A stretch of DNA of 64,000 nucleotides from CAWFZT01 sp963820415 (GCA_963820415.1 CAWFZT010000005.1:62001-126000), one strand, 5' to 3'; numbered from the stretch's first letter, positions 18,223 to 28,419 are shown. The notes: a model not told the origin generated them from the letters alone. Translations and numbers: made by a program.

Positions 18223-18657
18223 ATGATAATGGGCGGGAACATTTTTTCAATTGAAGTCAAAGTGAAGGCCGATCCTGGCGAATCGGAAATAATCTCTGGC
18301 GGTTTGCGGGAATATAACGACAAGTTTGTAGAGGAGGATCACCACCAGGAGCTGGTGGTCGTATTACGGGACGCGCAGGGCGCGTTGGCAGGCGGGCTGC
18401 TGGGCGGCACGTACTGGCGTTGGCTGCATATCGACATCTTGTGGGTTCGAGAAGACGTTCGCAGCCTGGGGTACGGGAACTTGCTGATGGGGGCAGCCGA
18501 ACAGGAAGCCATTAGGCGAGGTTGCCGGCACAGCCACCTGGAGACGCACGATTTTCAGGCGCTGGGTTTCTATCAGAAGAACGGGTATGGTCTGTTTGCC
18601 CAACTGGAGGACCTGCCCCCTGAGCATATTAAGTATTTCTTGAAAAAGGACTTGTGA
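18223..18657 (+). CDS. GNAT family N-acetyltransferase
   Basis: A 144-residue acetyl-CoA-dependent acyltransferase. The acetyl-CoA motif is visible as WVREDVRSLGYGNLLMGAAE (R-x2-G-x-G/A type), preceded by the beta strand LHIDILWV and followed by HLETHDFQALGFYQKNGY. Substrate unknown. ATG at 18223, or 18229, follows GGGAGGG. CCCATG (18187-18192) can pair with CATGGG (18211-18216) next to the ribosome site and could mask it; this is speculative. Confidence 0.85.
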   Translation: MIMGGNIFSIEVKVKADPGESEIISGGLREYNDKFVEEDHHQELVVVLRDAQGALAGGLLGGTYWRWLHIDILWVREDVRSLGYGNLLMGAAEQEAIRRGCRHSHLETHDFQALGFYQKNGYGLFAQLEDLPPEHIKYFLKKDL

Positions 18658-18764
18658 TATGCTTTCTTTTCCTTCTTGCCAGAAAACCGACTTTCAAGTA
18701 TAGTCATCCTGTCCTACGCTTCAACCCACATACGGATAATCACTTTTCGAATTGAACCCACCCT

Positions 18765-21700
18765 ATGGAATCTGATAACCCCAAGAACCTTTCCCTGCTA
18801 GAGCGACCGCTAAGCGCTTGGATACCGCGGCTGAACATTGAAATCATCCTCATTGCCGTGATCCTGGTCGTAGCAGTTGTCAGCCGTTTTTATCACGTTG
18901 ACCTGCGCGTAATGAGCCACGACGAAACCAACCACGTGGTGCCCTCCTTCGACCTTTACCAGGGCCGCGGCTACCGGTACGATCCGGTCACTCATGGACC
19001 GCTGCAGTTTCACATGATTGCCCTGTCGTTTTTCTTGTTCGGAGCCAATGACCTTACCGCTCGGCTTCCAGCGGTGCTATTCAGTATCGCCACCGTGGCG
19101 TTCGTCCTGTTTGCTTTCCGACGCTACCTGGGACGCACCGGCGCTTTGATCGGCAGCGTGCTGTTCCTGATCTCGCCGTACATGCTGTTTTACGGTCGTT
19201 ACACGCGCGATGAACCTTTTATCGTCCTGTTCGGGTGTATGCTGTTATATGGCATCTTCCGTTACCTGGAAAAGGGCGACTCAATTTCCCTGCTCGTCGT
19301 CGTCCTGGCGACTGTCTTGCACTTCATCACCGAAGAGACTTCATTTATATACACAGCCCAGTTCCTTTTGCTGATGGCGGTCCTGTTTGTGAATGAAGTG
19401 CTCAAAGCGCGCTGGTTTAACGAGCGTTCGCGCAACCAGTTCATGGTGTTGATGGCGCTATCATTATTCTTGATCATTACTGCGGTCCTTTTCGGCGCCT
19501 GGGAGGCTGACCTGGCCAAGAATGCGGCTACCAGTACACAAACAGTCAATGCCGCCCTACCGGCGGCGCCGATGACACCCCAACATATGATGACACTGCT
19601 TTGCCTGGCGGCGGCGGTTCTGGTGGGTGGAGGAGCAATTTTCACCCTGGTACGCGGCATGGGCTGGGCTGAGATCCGCGCCCAGCGTACATTCGACCTG
19701 CTCCTTCTGGTTGGGACATTGATCCTGCCCCAATTAACCGCTTTTCCAGTCAAACTTTTAGGCTGGGACCCGCTGGATTATTCCGCTACAGGCATGTTCC
19801 ACACCGGAATCCTGCTGCTGATCATATTCATTATCTCGGCCGCGGTCGGGCTATGGTGGAACCCGCGCAAGTGGATGATCTTTGCGGCGGTTTTTTACAC
19901 CATCTTTGTGGTATTTTATACGACTTTCTTCACCAACGGCCAGGGATTTTTCACTGGCATTATCGGCGCGCTGGGTTACTGGCTCTCCCAGCAAGGGGTA
20001 GCACGCGGCAGCCAGCCGTGGTATTTTTACGCTCTGGTTCAGATCCCCATGTATGAATACCTGGGTGCGTTGGGGACACTGCTGGCCGTTTATTTTGGTT
20101 TTCGCCACGGCCGTTTCAGCCACCTGCCGGGTTTTTCGCCGGCGCGCCAGCCGACGGACAAAGAGGTAGCTTCCGAACCTATTCCGCAGCTAGACAAGGG
20201 TGCACAACCAGCCAACCAGGCCGAGACTCAGCCGGCCCCTGCGAATGAACAGATAAGGGAGACGGAAGTTGAGCCTGCGCCGGAGGCCGTGCCAGCCGAA
20301 TTACCCGCTGCGGATAGCTCCAGGCGTATCCCGGTGTTGTTCATCCTGCTCTTCTGGTCTATTACCAGCCTGATCGCTTTTTCCGTCGCTGGAGAAAAAA
20401 TGCCCTGGCTAACCGTCAACATTGCCCTGGGCTTGCTGCTGGCTGGCGGTTGGGGTCTGGGCTTTCTGGTCGAACTCGACCCCCTGGGCTAGAGTGGCTA
20501 ACAAAAAAGGCCTGTTAGCGATCCTGTTGATGCCGGTTTTCCTGGGCGCCGCGGCGCAGTTTTTGGGCAGTCTTTTGGGCGCCACTCCTCCTTTCCAGGG
20601 CAACACGCTCGACCAGCTTGGAGCTACCAGCGGTTTCCTGTTTGCCCTGGTTGCGCTGGTCGGCAGTGGTTACGGCATCATTCGCCTGCTGTTTGATTGG
20701 GAAATGGTGCACGTCGTACGCCTGATTACGATAGTATTCTTCGTGCTGGCGACGGTGCTGACTGCCAGGACGGCAGTCATGGCCTCGTATGTCAATTACA
20801 ATACCGCCTTGGAATTCCTGGTTTACGCTCATGCTGCCAGCGGGCCAAAAGAAGTGCTAGCCCAGGTCGAAGAAATTTCGCAGCGTCTGACCAAGGGGAA
20901 AGACATTGTGGTGGCTTACGACAATGATGCCCTTTATCCCTACTGGTGGTATTTGCGCGATTATCCAAACAAAAAATGGTTCACAGATAAGCCGACGCGT
21001 GACTTGCAGGATGTGCCGCTGATCATCGCTGGCGAAGGCACGTTTGCCAAGCTGGACCCAATTGTCAAAAACAATTTTGTCCAATTCGAGTATATGCGCC
21101 TGTGGTGGCCCATGCAGGATTACTTCAACCTGACCTGGGATCGCATCTGGGGGGCGATTAAAGATCCCAGGATGCGGCAGGCCATTTTCCAAATCTGGCT
21201 GAACCGGGATTATACCCTGTACGGCCAACTAACCAATAATCCCAACCTGACCCTGGAAACCTGGCAGCCGAGCAGCAAGATGCGCTTCTATGTCCGCAAG
21301 GATATCGTGGCCCAGATCTGGAATTACGGCACGGCTCCGGCGATTACAACGACTGCCCAGGTTGACCCGTACGCTGGCAAGCTGATCATGCTCAAGAAAG
21401 ACCTTTCGTTTGGGGTGATGGGGGCTGAGGCGGGACAGTATAATGCCCCACGCGGCATAGCAGTGGCGCCAGATGGCACAATCTACGTGGCTGATTCACG
21501 CAACAACCGCATCCAGCATTTGACTGCAGACGGCACTGTGCTGCAGGTCTGGGGCGGCTTTGGCGACGTATCGAAGGGCGCTGTTCCAGGCGGCTTGTTC
21601 AACGAGCCATGGGGAGTGGCGGTTGCCCCGGATGGGTCGGCGGTGTATGTGGCCGATACCTGGAACTACCGAGTGCAGAAATTTACCCCTGACGGCAAGT

Positions 21701-22287
21701 TCCTCAAGATGTGGGGTTATTTTGGGCAGGGCGAAAAGCCAGATGCCTTTTGGGGACCGCGCGGTATCGTGGTGGACGAGAAGGGCGACGTTTTCGTAGC
21801 TGATACGGGTAATAAACGCATCGTGGTGTTCGACTCGCAAGGCAATTCGATCACGCAGTTCGGCGGCGCCGGGCTTGACCCGGGCCAGTTCGACGAACCG
21901 GTGGGGATCACCCTGGACGCCGCCGGGCGAGTGTATGTAGCCGATACCTGGAACCAGCGCGTGCAGGTCTTCGCCCCGGATTCAACCGGTAAAACCTATA
22001 CCTCGCTGCTGACCTTCGATATCAATGGCTGGTTCGGCCAGTCGCTGGATAATAAACCTTTCATCGCGGTCGACCAGGCAGGGAATATCTATGTAACCGA
22101 CCCCGAAGGTTATCGCGTGCTGGAGTTCACGCCGGATGGCAAGATTATCCGTGGCTGGGGAGATACCGGCGATCCGGCAGATACGTTGGGCCTACCTTCA
22201 GGGATTGCTATCGATGCCCAGGGGCACGTGTGGGTAAGCGACGCCGGTAACAACCGCATCATGCGCTTCACCATGCCGGGCCAGTAA
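18765..22287 (+). pseudogene. Agl23/TIGR03663-type membrane glycosyltransferase fused to NHL repeats, frameshifted
   Basis: Two overlapping frames (18765-20492, and the continuation to 22287) join into one protein of about 1170 residues. The N-terminal half has a GT39/GT-C pattern: RFYHVDLRVMSHDETNH, RYDPVTHGPLQFH and RYTRDEPFIVL, as in TIGR03663 (flippase activity-associated Agl23). About a dozen membrane helices, a Pro/Glu-rich loop and a soluble part follow. The C-terminus holds about six NHL repeats with the signature VAVAPDG-x-IYVADxxNxRIQ. One extra C in the CCCCC run near 20480-20485 breaks the frame; removing it gives a continuous sequence. No start or ribosome site suits the second part, so this is one gene with an indel rather than two genes. 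Confidence 0.8.
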
Positions 22288-22307
22288 GGGTTATAAAGTA
22301 AATAGAA

Positions 22308-22350
22308 AAAGAGCGTGCAGATAGTTTGCCTGCACGCTCTTTATTTTATA
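22308..22350. terminator. bidirectional terminator between convergent genes
   Basis: A perfect 13-bp stem, AAAGAGCGTGCAG (22308-22320) with CTGCACGCTCTTT (22330-22342), 9-nt loop, A-rich on the left and T-rich on the right. It can end transcription from both the Agl23-NHL gene and the minus-strand YvlD-like gene. Confidence 0.88.
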
Positions 22351-22363
22351 GGCGGGGATGAGC

Positions 22364-22744
22364 TTAGTTTTTCCGGGTGGCTTGGCGAAAGACCAGGGAT
22401 AGTATGACGCTGACGATGCTGACGATCAGGGCGCCCAGGAAGGCGGGTAGAAAGCCGTTTACAGTGAAGCCGACTCCAAAGCTCCTACCGATCAGCCCTG
22501 CCAGGTAAAACATCAGGGTATTGATTAGCAGCGTACCCAGGCCGAGGGTAAGAATGATCAGCGGACAGCTTAATACAGACAGCAGCGGTCTCAGGATAGC
22601 ATTGACCAGGCCAAAAATAAACGCCAGCCAGATGAAGGCAAGCCAGTTTGTACTCTGTGGGACGATGCCGTTCCCGTTCAGGATGGCAACCGCCGCGTAC
22701 AAAGCCACAGTATTTATAACCAGGTGTATTAGAAACCTCTTCAT
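22364..22744 (-). CDS. phage holin family 4 / YvlD-like membrane protein
   Basis: A 126-residue protein with four membrane helices and the loop NAILRPLLSVLSCPLIILTLG, the signature of the YvlD/DUF360 group. Despite the Pfam name these are chromosomal proteins of unknown role, often tied to envelope stress. There is no phage context here. It shares a bidirectional terminator with the preceding gene. Confidence 0.82.
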   Translation of the reverse strand: MKRFLIHLVINTVALYAAVAILNGNGIVPQSTNWLAFIWLAFIFGLVNAILRPLLSVLSCPLIILTLGLGTLLINTLMFYLAGLIGRSFGVGFTVNGFLPAFLGALIVSIVSVILSLVFRQATRKN

Positions 22745-22878
22745 TGTCGAATCCTTTCTTATTTTACCTAAACCCGATTTGCCCTGGCTGTAAAAATTCC
22801 AGTCAGTTGATATGCGGATTGTATTACCTTTTCACCGCATTAATTAACGAAAAATATAAGGAAAAGTTGCAAAAACCC

Positions 22879-23847
22879 TTACTTGAACTTCACTTCCATC
22901 CATATCAGGGTGTTGTGCTTTTCAAAACCGGCTGCCTGGAAGACCTGGTCAGCGTGACCGGCGGGATAATTGATCACCAGGCTGTGCCGGTTGTGGATTG
23001 AGGTGAGCACGACCGGCAGCAAGGTAAGAATGGCCTTGTCTTCCCAGACCGGGTCAACAGCTACCCACAATAGATCCTGGTGGGTCTGGCTGGGTTCCCA
23101 GGAGATGGCGCCGACCAACTGGTTGTACTGGTAAGCTCCCCAATGCTCGATGACCGACCCATTTAGCGTCCGCAGCAAGGAGCTCCAGAACGAGGGAGAT
23201 AGATGGTTGATATTAAAAGGCAAATTCCAGGCGACTTCTGGGGGATAGGCGATTTGCAGCCAGGCGCGCTGCTGTGGCCAATCCCGGTTGGAAACAGACG
23301 TTACTGACATGTCGGCTGGCGCTTCTTTACTAGGCGCCAGGCCAGGGTAACATTGCCAGGTAGTGCGCCAGGCGCGCTCCTGGAAGCCGAGTTTCACGTA
23401 CAGATTGTAAGCCACGCGGTTGTCGTCCCGTACTTGCAGCCAGGCAGACGCCGCTCCGTGCTCTTGAATGTGTTGGAGGGCTTTTTCAGTGAGTATACGC
23501 CCGATGCCGCGCTGGCGGAAATCCGGATGAACGGCAACGTTGGCGATCATGTACAGCCACCGGTGCTGGCGATAGAAGGGGATGAGGGTCAGGTTTCCTA
23601 CCAGGCGGTCATCTTCTACCCATACATAACCGTGCATCGGCACGGATATTTTCTCGCCTGCGCCGGGCATCCAGCGCATATAAGCCGGGTCGGTAGCCAC
23701 ACGGCGGATGTGCTGGATATATTCGCGACCCTCAGCATCCATGGTAGAAGCGAAGCATATGTCGATCAAGTCTGCTACGGCCAGCAGGTCGCGGCGAACG
23801 TCCAGGGGCCGGACGTGTGTAGTAGTGACCGCGCTGGTGGCTGCCAT
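22879..23847 (-). CDS. GNAT acetyltransferase, two-domain
   Basis: A 322-residue protein with a complete GNAT domain in the first half: ANVAVHPDFRQRGIGRILTEKAL is the acetyl-CoA loop, followed by WLQVRDDNRVAYNLYVKLGFQE. The second half (about residues 180-320) looks like a degenerate second GNAT fold, with SWEPSQ and LLWVAVDPVW but no clear CoA loop. Such tandem proteins usually have one active site. Substrate unknown. Confidence 0.82.
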   Translation of the reverse strand: MAATSAVTTTHVRPLDVRRDLLAVADLIDICFASTMDAEGREYIQHIRRVATDPAYMRWMPGAGEKISVPMHGYVWVEDDRLVGNLTLIPFYRQHRWLYMIANVAVHPDFRQRGIGRILTEKALQHIQEHGAASAWLQVRDDNRVAYNLYVKLGFQERAWRTTWQCYPGLAPSKEAPADMSVTSVSNRDWPQQRAWLQIAYPPEVAWNLPFNINHLSPSFWSSLLRTLNGSVIEHWGAYQYNQLVGAISWEPSQTHQDLLWVAVDPVWEDKAILTLLPVVLTSIHNRHSLVINYPAGHADQVFQAAGFEKHNTLIWMEVKFK

Positions 23848-23922
23848 GTGTTTATTTTACACCGGAAGATCCTCTTATACACTTCTAATACAATTCTGGT
23901 ATCCTGTTAACCGGCGAGATGC

Positions 23923-23928
23923 TATAAT
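23923..23928 (+). promoter_or_regulatory. candidate -10 box upstream of clpC
   Basis: TATAAT in a 290-nt gap before clpC; no good -35 box at 17 nt. If used, the transcript would include MITE copy C in its leader. Confidence 0.35.
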
Positions 23929-23959
23929 CTCTCCTACAAACCGGCTCAATAGGATTTGT

Positions 23960-24053
23960 GGTTCTGTGGGAATAGCCGTGGTGAACTCCCAGATTTTGGG
24001 TTGTCATGACAACTCAAAACCTGGGGACCTTGCACGGTGAATCCCAATGCCCC
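23960..24053 (+). mobile_element. MITE copy C (94 bp, 8-bp TSD) in the clpC leader
   Basis: Starts GGTTCTGTGGGAATAGCCG and ends TCCCAATGCCCC, matching copy B at both ends. Its core is shorter: a 19-bp stem (23988-24006 with 24007-24025), two mismatches. Flanks GGATTTGT (23952-23959) and GGATTTAT (24054-24061) agree in 7 of 8 positions. It lies between a -10 box and the clpC start. Confidence 0.85.
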
Positions 24054-24135
24054 GGATTTATCGTGCGAGGACGATCACGAGGATTCGCAAAAAAATCATA
24101 CACACTGCTGGTTTGTCGTGGAAGGACGGATTATT

Positions 24136-26604
24136 ATGATGCGATTTGATCGATTTACTGAAAGAGCGCAGGAAGCTGCCCAGAGAGCGGCAGAAATCAT
24201 CCAGCGCTATGGTCACAACCAGATCGATACCGAACACATTCTGCTGGCTTTGATCGAGCAGCCGGGTGGGGTAATTCCGCAGATCCTCGAAGTGCTCAAA
24301 GTGGATGCTAATTCACTGGCCGAACGGCTGGATTATATCTTACGCACCAGCCCCAAGGCGAGCATCTTTGGCGGAGGCGCCGGGCAAATTTTTATTACAC
24401 CGCGCGTGAAACGGATCATCGATCTGGCCAATGAAGAAGCCAGCCGACTAAAAGATGAATATATTTCTACTGAACACATATTTCTGGCCATCTTGAGCGA
24501 GCGCAATACACCGGCGGCGCGCCTTCTGGAAGGCGCCGGGTTGACGCGCGACCGTGTCAATGAGGCCGTCCTGCAATTGCGCGGCGGGCAGCGGGTGACC
24601 GACCCGCAGGCTGAAACTCGCTACCGTACCCTTGAGAAATATTCCAGAGACCTGACCCAGCAAGCTCGCGAAGGCAAACTCGACCCGGTGATCGGGCGTG
24701 AGGGCGAGATCCTGCGTGTGATGCAAGTCCTCTCCCGCCGCACCAAGAACAACCCGGTGTTAATCGGCGAAGCCGGGGTAGGTAAGACCGCCATCGTCGA
24801 GGGGCTGGCGCAGAAGATTGCCGCCAACGACGTTCCGGAAATCCTTTCCGGCAAGCGCGTGCTTTCGCTCGACTTAAGCGGCATGATCGCGGGTTCCCGT
24901 TTCCGTGGCGAGTTTGAGGAACGCTTGAAGGCTACCATCGAGGAGGTCCAGCGGTCGGCCGGGGAGATCATTCTGTTCATCGATGAGCTGCACACCGTGG
25001 TCGGCGCCGGTGCAGCCCAGGGCGCCATGGATGCTTCGAACATGCTCAAACCGGCCCTGTCGCGCGGCGAGTTACAATGTATCGGCGCCACTACCCTGGA
25101 CGAATACCACAAGTACATCGAAAAGGACGCCGCCCTCGAACGGCGTTTTGCCCCGATTTACGTTGAAGAGCCGACCATTGACGACACGATTAAGATGTTG
25201 TACGGGTTACGTGACCGCTATGAAGCTCACCATAAGGTCCAGTTCACCGACCAGGCGCTTATTTCCGCGGCGCGGCTTTCGGCCCGCTATGTGACCGACC
25301 GGCACCTGCCAGACAAGGCCATCGACCTGATGGATGAGGCAGCCGCCAAACTGCGCGTGGCGTTGTATTCAATGCCGCCCGAGCTGAAACGGAAGAAAAG
25401 CGAGCTGGACCGGTTGAGCGCCGAAGAGGAGCAGGCCGGCCTGGAACGCGATTACGAACGAGCGGCGCGCAAGAAGGCCGACCGTATCCGCCTGGAGCTG
25501 GAGTTCACCCAAGAACGCGATCAATGGGAACAGGAACACAAGCTGGACGAAAAAGTTGATGTGGATGACATTGCCCAGGTCGTGGCGCAGTGGACGGGCA
25601 TCCCGGTCAGCCAGATGATGGAAACCGAGGGTGAACGCCTGCTGCACATGGAAGATCGCCTGCGCGAGCGCATTATCGGGCAAGAAGAGGCTATCCATGC
25701 CATCGCGGATGCCATCCGCCGTGCCCGCTCGGGTTTGAAAGACCCACGCCGGCCGATTGGATCGTTTATCTTCATTGGCCCTTCGGGCGTGGGCAAGACC
25801 GAGTTGGCCAAGGTGCTGGCTGAGTTCATGTTTGGCGATGAAGAAGCTCTGGTGCGCCTGGACATGAGCGAGTACCGCGAGCAGCATACGGTTTCACGCT
25901 TGTTTGGCGCTCCTCCGGGTTACGTAGGTTACGAAGAAGGCGGGCAGCTTACCGAGGCAGTCCGCCGGCGCCCCTACCGGGTGATCCTGTTCGATGAGAT
26001 CGAGAAGGCGCATCCCGAAGTTTGGAATGCCCTGCTTCAAATCCTGGACGACGGACGCCTGACAGATGGGCAAGGGCGTGTAGTGGACTTCCGCAACACC
26101 GTGTTGATCATGACCAGCAACCTGGGCACCGAGTTTGTCCGCCAGGGCGGTACATTGGGCTTCTTGCAGACTTCTGGCAGTCCCGAGGATCGCCAGGCCA
26201 ATGAAAAGATCGATAAGGCGCTCAAGACCACCTTCCGTCCGGAGTTCCTCAACCGCGTGGATGAGATCATCATCTTCGCGCCGCTTTCGCAGGTGCAGAT
26301 GCTTGAGATCGTCGATCTGCAAATGAAGGAAGTGGAAAAGCGATTGGAAGAGCAGGGACTGAAAGTGCAGATTACCCCAGAGGCTCGGAAATGGTTGGCG
26401 AACATCGGCTACGATGCCTCGTTTGGCGCCCGGCCGCTACGTCGGGCTATGCAGAAATATGTGGAGAGTCCCCTGTCGGTCAGCCTGCTGTCCGGTGAGT
26501 TTGCCTCCGGTGAGACTGTCCTGGTGGATGTGAACGACGAAAAGGGCCTGTCCTTCCACAAGACAGAAAAGTTGGAAGACCATCCGGTGGCAGTAGAAAA
26601 GTAA
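24136..26604 (+). CDS. clpC: ATP-dependent Clp protease ATP-binding subunit ClpC
   Basis: A two-ring AAA+ unfoldase of about 822 residues that feeds substrates to ClpP. The N-domain (FTERAQEAAQRAAEIIQ, TEHILLALI) is followed by AAA-1 with Walker A GEAGVGKT near residue 211 and AAA-2 with GPSGVGKT near residue 550, plus the sensor region FRPEFLNRVDEII. The short middle segment (SAEEEQAGLERDYERAARKK) is UVR-like, not the long ClpB coiled coil, favouring ClpC. ATG at 24136 follows GGAAGGACGGA; the frame is open further upstream but runs through the MITE. No ctsR or mcsAB is nearby. Confidence 0.93.
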   Translation: MMRFDRFTERAQEAAQRAAEIIQRYGHNQIDTEHILLALIEQPGGVIPQILEVLKVDANSLAERLDYILRTSPKASIFGGGAGQIFITPRVKRIIDLANEEASRLKDEYISTEHIFLAILSERNTPAARLLEGAGLTRDRVNEAVLQLRGGQRVTDPQAETRYRTLEKYSRDLTQQAREGKLDPVIGREGEILRVMQVLSRRTKNNPVLIGEAGVGKTAIVEGLAQKIAANDVPEILSGKRVLSLDLSGMIAGSRFRGEFEERLKATIEEVQRSAGEIILFIDELHTVVGAGAAQGAMDASNMLKPALSRGELQCIGATTLDEYHKYIEKDAALERRFAPIYVEEPTIDDTIKMLYGLRDRYEAHHKVQFTDQALISAARLSARYVTDRHLPDKAIDLMDEAAAKLRVALYSMPPELKRKKSELDRLSAEEEQAGLERDYERAARKKADRIRLELEFTQERDQWEQEHKLDEKVDVDDIAQVVAQWTGIPVSQMMETEGERLLHMEDRLRERIIGQEEAIHAIADAIRRARSGLKDPRRPIGSFIFIGPSGVGKTELAKVLAEFMFGDEEALVRLDMSEYREQHTVSRLFGAPPGYVGYEEGGQLTEAVRRRPYRVILFDEIEKAHPEVWNALLQILDDGRLTDGQGRVVDFRNTVLIMTSNLGTEFVRQGGTLGFLQTSGSPEDRQANEKIDKALKTTFRPEFLNRVDEIIIFAPLSQVQMLEIVDLQMKEVEKRLEEQGLKVQITPEARKWLANIGYDASFGARPLRRAMQKYVESPLSVSLLSGEFASGETVLVDVNDEKGLSFHKTEKLEDHPVAVEK

Positions 26605-26680
26605 GTGGTCTAGGATGGCGTAACCGAAGTGCTGGCCTATGGACCGGCGGTGGTGATCGAGAAAATCCCCGGCCAGTAAT

Positions 26681-26709
26681 TTCATGACTGGCCCGATTTG
26701 TTATATAAT
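26681..26709 (+). promoter_or_regulatory. promoter with -10 box 6 nt before the start codon
   Basis: TATAAT (26704-26709) sits 17 nt after a weak TTCATG. Transcription would begin at or next to the ATG at 26716, and no Shine-Dalgarno is present, so the mRNA is probably leaderless. Confidence 0.55.
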
Positions 26710-26715
26710 TAATTC

Positions 26716-28401
26716 ATGCCCGTCGAACGCAGCCAATTAATCAGTTTCCTGCGTGAAAGATCGCTTTTCCGAGACCTAGAGGAGGAAAAGCTTGACCTTC
26801 TTATCGATCGCCTGGAGACCGCCACAAAAGAGGATGGGGCGGTGATTTTCAAACAGGGTGATGAGGCTGGGGCGCTTTATCTGATATACTCCGGCTGCGT
26901 AAATCTCACCCGGCGGACCGGCAACCGGGAAGACGCCTATATGACCCTGGTTCCCGGGGACCTGTTAGGCTATGAGGTTTTTGGGAGGGGTGAAGCGCGC
27001 AAGGTTACTGCCCGGGCCAGCGGACCTACGCTGCTGCTCAGCCTGAACTATTCTTCTCTGGTATCGCTCATCAAGCAAATTCCTGTGCTGTACAACCGTT
27101 TGAAGATTCGCGTCGACAGCTTCCACCTGGCATTGCAGGTCAAACTTGGCTGGCGCAAACCGGATGAAGCAATTTATTACCTGAGCCGCCGGCACCAGTT
27201 TTTCCTGGCGCGCCGGTTTATCGGGCCGTTCCTGTTTGGTTTCCTGGCCTTAACCATTTTCAGTCTGTTTGGTCTGGATAACGCTGCCGGCCTGGGGAAA
27301 CTCCTGGCGCCCGGGGTGATCGTTAGCCTGGTTTTCCTCGGTTACTGCGTTTGGGAATACATCGATTGGACCAATGACTATGCCATTATCACCAGCCGGC
27401 GGGTCAATTTCCAGGAAAAAATTGTCTTCCTGTACGATTCCCGGCGCGAAGCCCTGCTGACTGCTATCCGTTCGGTGGAAACTTACGTCGACCGCACCGG
27501 ACTGGTGGTGGGTTTCGGCAATGTGATCGTGCACACATTTGCTGGAGATATCATCCTGGAACGCATTGGTTATGTGAAAGATGTGACTGCCTTGCTGGAA
27601 GAGCAGCGCCGGCGCGCTCTCAGCGCCATGGCAAAAGAAGATATCCAATCCTTTAAAAATACGATCCACCAACGGTTTGAGGAAGGAGTCAGGCAGCCGG
27701 TCAACCCGCCGCAGGTTGCAGCTCCCCAATGGGGAAAGCCGAAGAAACCGGTCTATTTGCGTACCCGCCGCTCTAACTTCATGCACATGCGCTTTGAAGA
27801 GGGTGGGAACGTCACTTACCGCACCCACATCTTTATCCTGTTCGAGAAGATCTTATTTCCGGTCATTGTTCTAATCATGTTGGTGGCGCTGCTGATCGCC
27901 GGCATGGCATCCGGCTCCAGCGTAATGACCAACGCAACCGGGCGTAATATCTGGCTGTCCGCAGCCGGTATCCTGGCGACAATCGTCCTGGGAGTCACTC
28001 TTTACCGGGCCGAGGACTGGCGTAATGACATTTATGTAATCACCAATGATCAGTTAATCGACCGTAACAAGAAGCCGCTCGGGCGCGAGGATGTGCGCAC
28101 GGCTAACCTGGCCAATATCGAGGCTATCCGCTTCGAACAAAGAGGTTTGTGGGCGCTTTTGTTCAATTTTGGGACGGTGTTCGTCAGGGTTGGTTTGCAG
28201 GAACTGCCGTTCATGAATATTTACAACCCTTCCGAAGTGCAGCGCGAGCTCTTCCGCCGAATTGCTGAACGCGAGAATAAGCGCCAGTTGGAGGTCATGC
28301 GCGTCGAAAGGGAGCATGTGGCGGATTGGATTGAGGCCTATTACCAGGTGGTATCTGGAAAAGACCAGGGCCAGGATAACCCGCAGAAACCGGAAAACTA
28401 G
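26716..28401 (+). CDS. cyclic nucleotide-binding domain fused to membrane bPH domains
   Basis: A 561-residue protein. Residues 15-135 form a cNMP-binding/Crp-type beta barrel (IFKQGDEAGALYLIYSGCVNL, LVPGDLLGYEVFG), without a DNA-binding helix-turn-helix. Two membrane helices near residues 170-215 precede a bacterial PH-like domain (NDYAIITSRRVNFQEK). A second helix pair near residues 375-435 precedes another PH-like domain (NDIYVITNDQLIDRNK). A membrane protein sensing a small ligand is a reasonable guess. The canonical phosphate-binding Arg of CRP is not evident, so cAMP binding is doubtful. Confidence 0.78.
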   Translation: MPVERSQLISFLRERSLFRDLEEEKLDLLIDRLETATKEDGAVIFKQGDEAGALYLIYSGCVNLTRRTGNREDAYMTLVPGDLLGYEVFGRGEARKVTARASGPTLLLSLNYSSLVSLIKQIPVLYNRLKIRVDSFHLALQVKLGWRKPDEAIYYLSRRHQFFLARRFIGPFLFGFLALTIFSLFGLDNAAGLGKLLAPGVIVSLVFLGYCVWEYIDWTNDYAIITSRRVNFQEKIVFLYDSRREALLTAIRSVETYVDRTGLVVGFGNVIVHTFAGDIILERIGYVKDVTALLEEQRRRALSAMAKEDIQSFKNTIHQRFEEGVRQPVNPPQVAAPQWGKPKKPVYLRTRRSNFMHMRFEEGGNVTYRTHIFILFEKILFPVIVLIMLVALLIAGMASGSSVMTNATGRNIWLSAAGILATIVLGVTLYRAEDWRNDIYVITNDQLIDRNKKPLGREDVRTANLANIEAIRFEQRGLWALLFNFGTVFVRVGLQELPFMNIYNPSEVQRELFRRIAERENKRQLEVMRVEREHVADWIEAYYQVVSGKDQGQDNPQKPEN

Positions 28402-28419
28402 GGCTCTTTATACACAGAT

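Noticed and set aside
22364..22744. Prophage remnant suggested by the holin-family protein
   Set aside because: The YvlD-like family is chromosomal and no other phage gene is nearby.
12775..24053. CRISPR-like repeat array
   Set aside because: Only three copies, two orientations, kilobases apart, no regular spacers, no cas genes.
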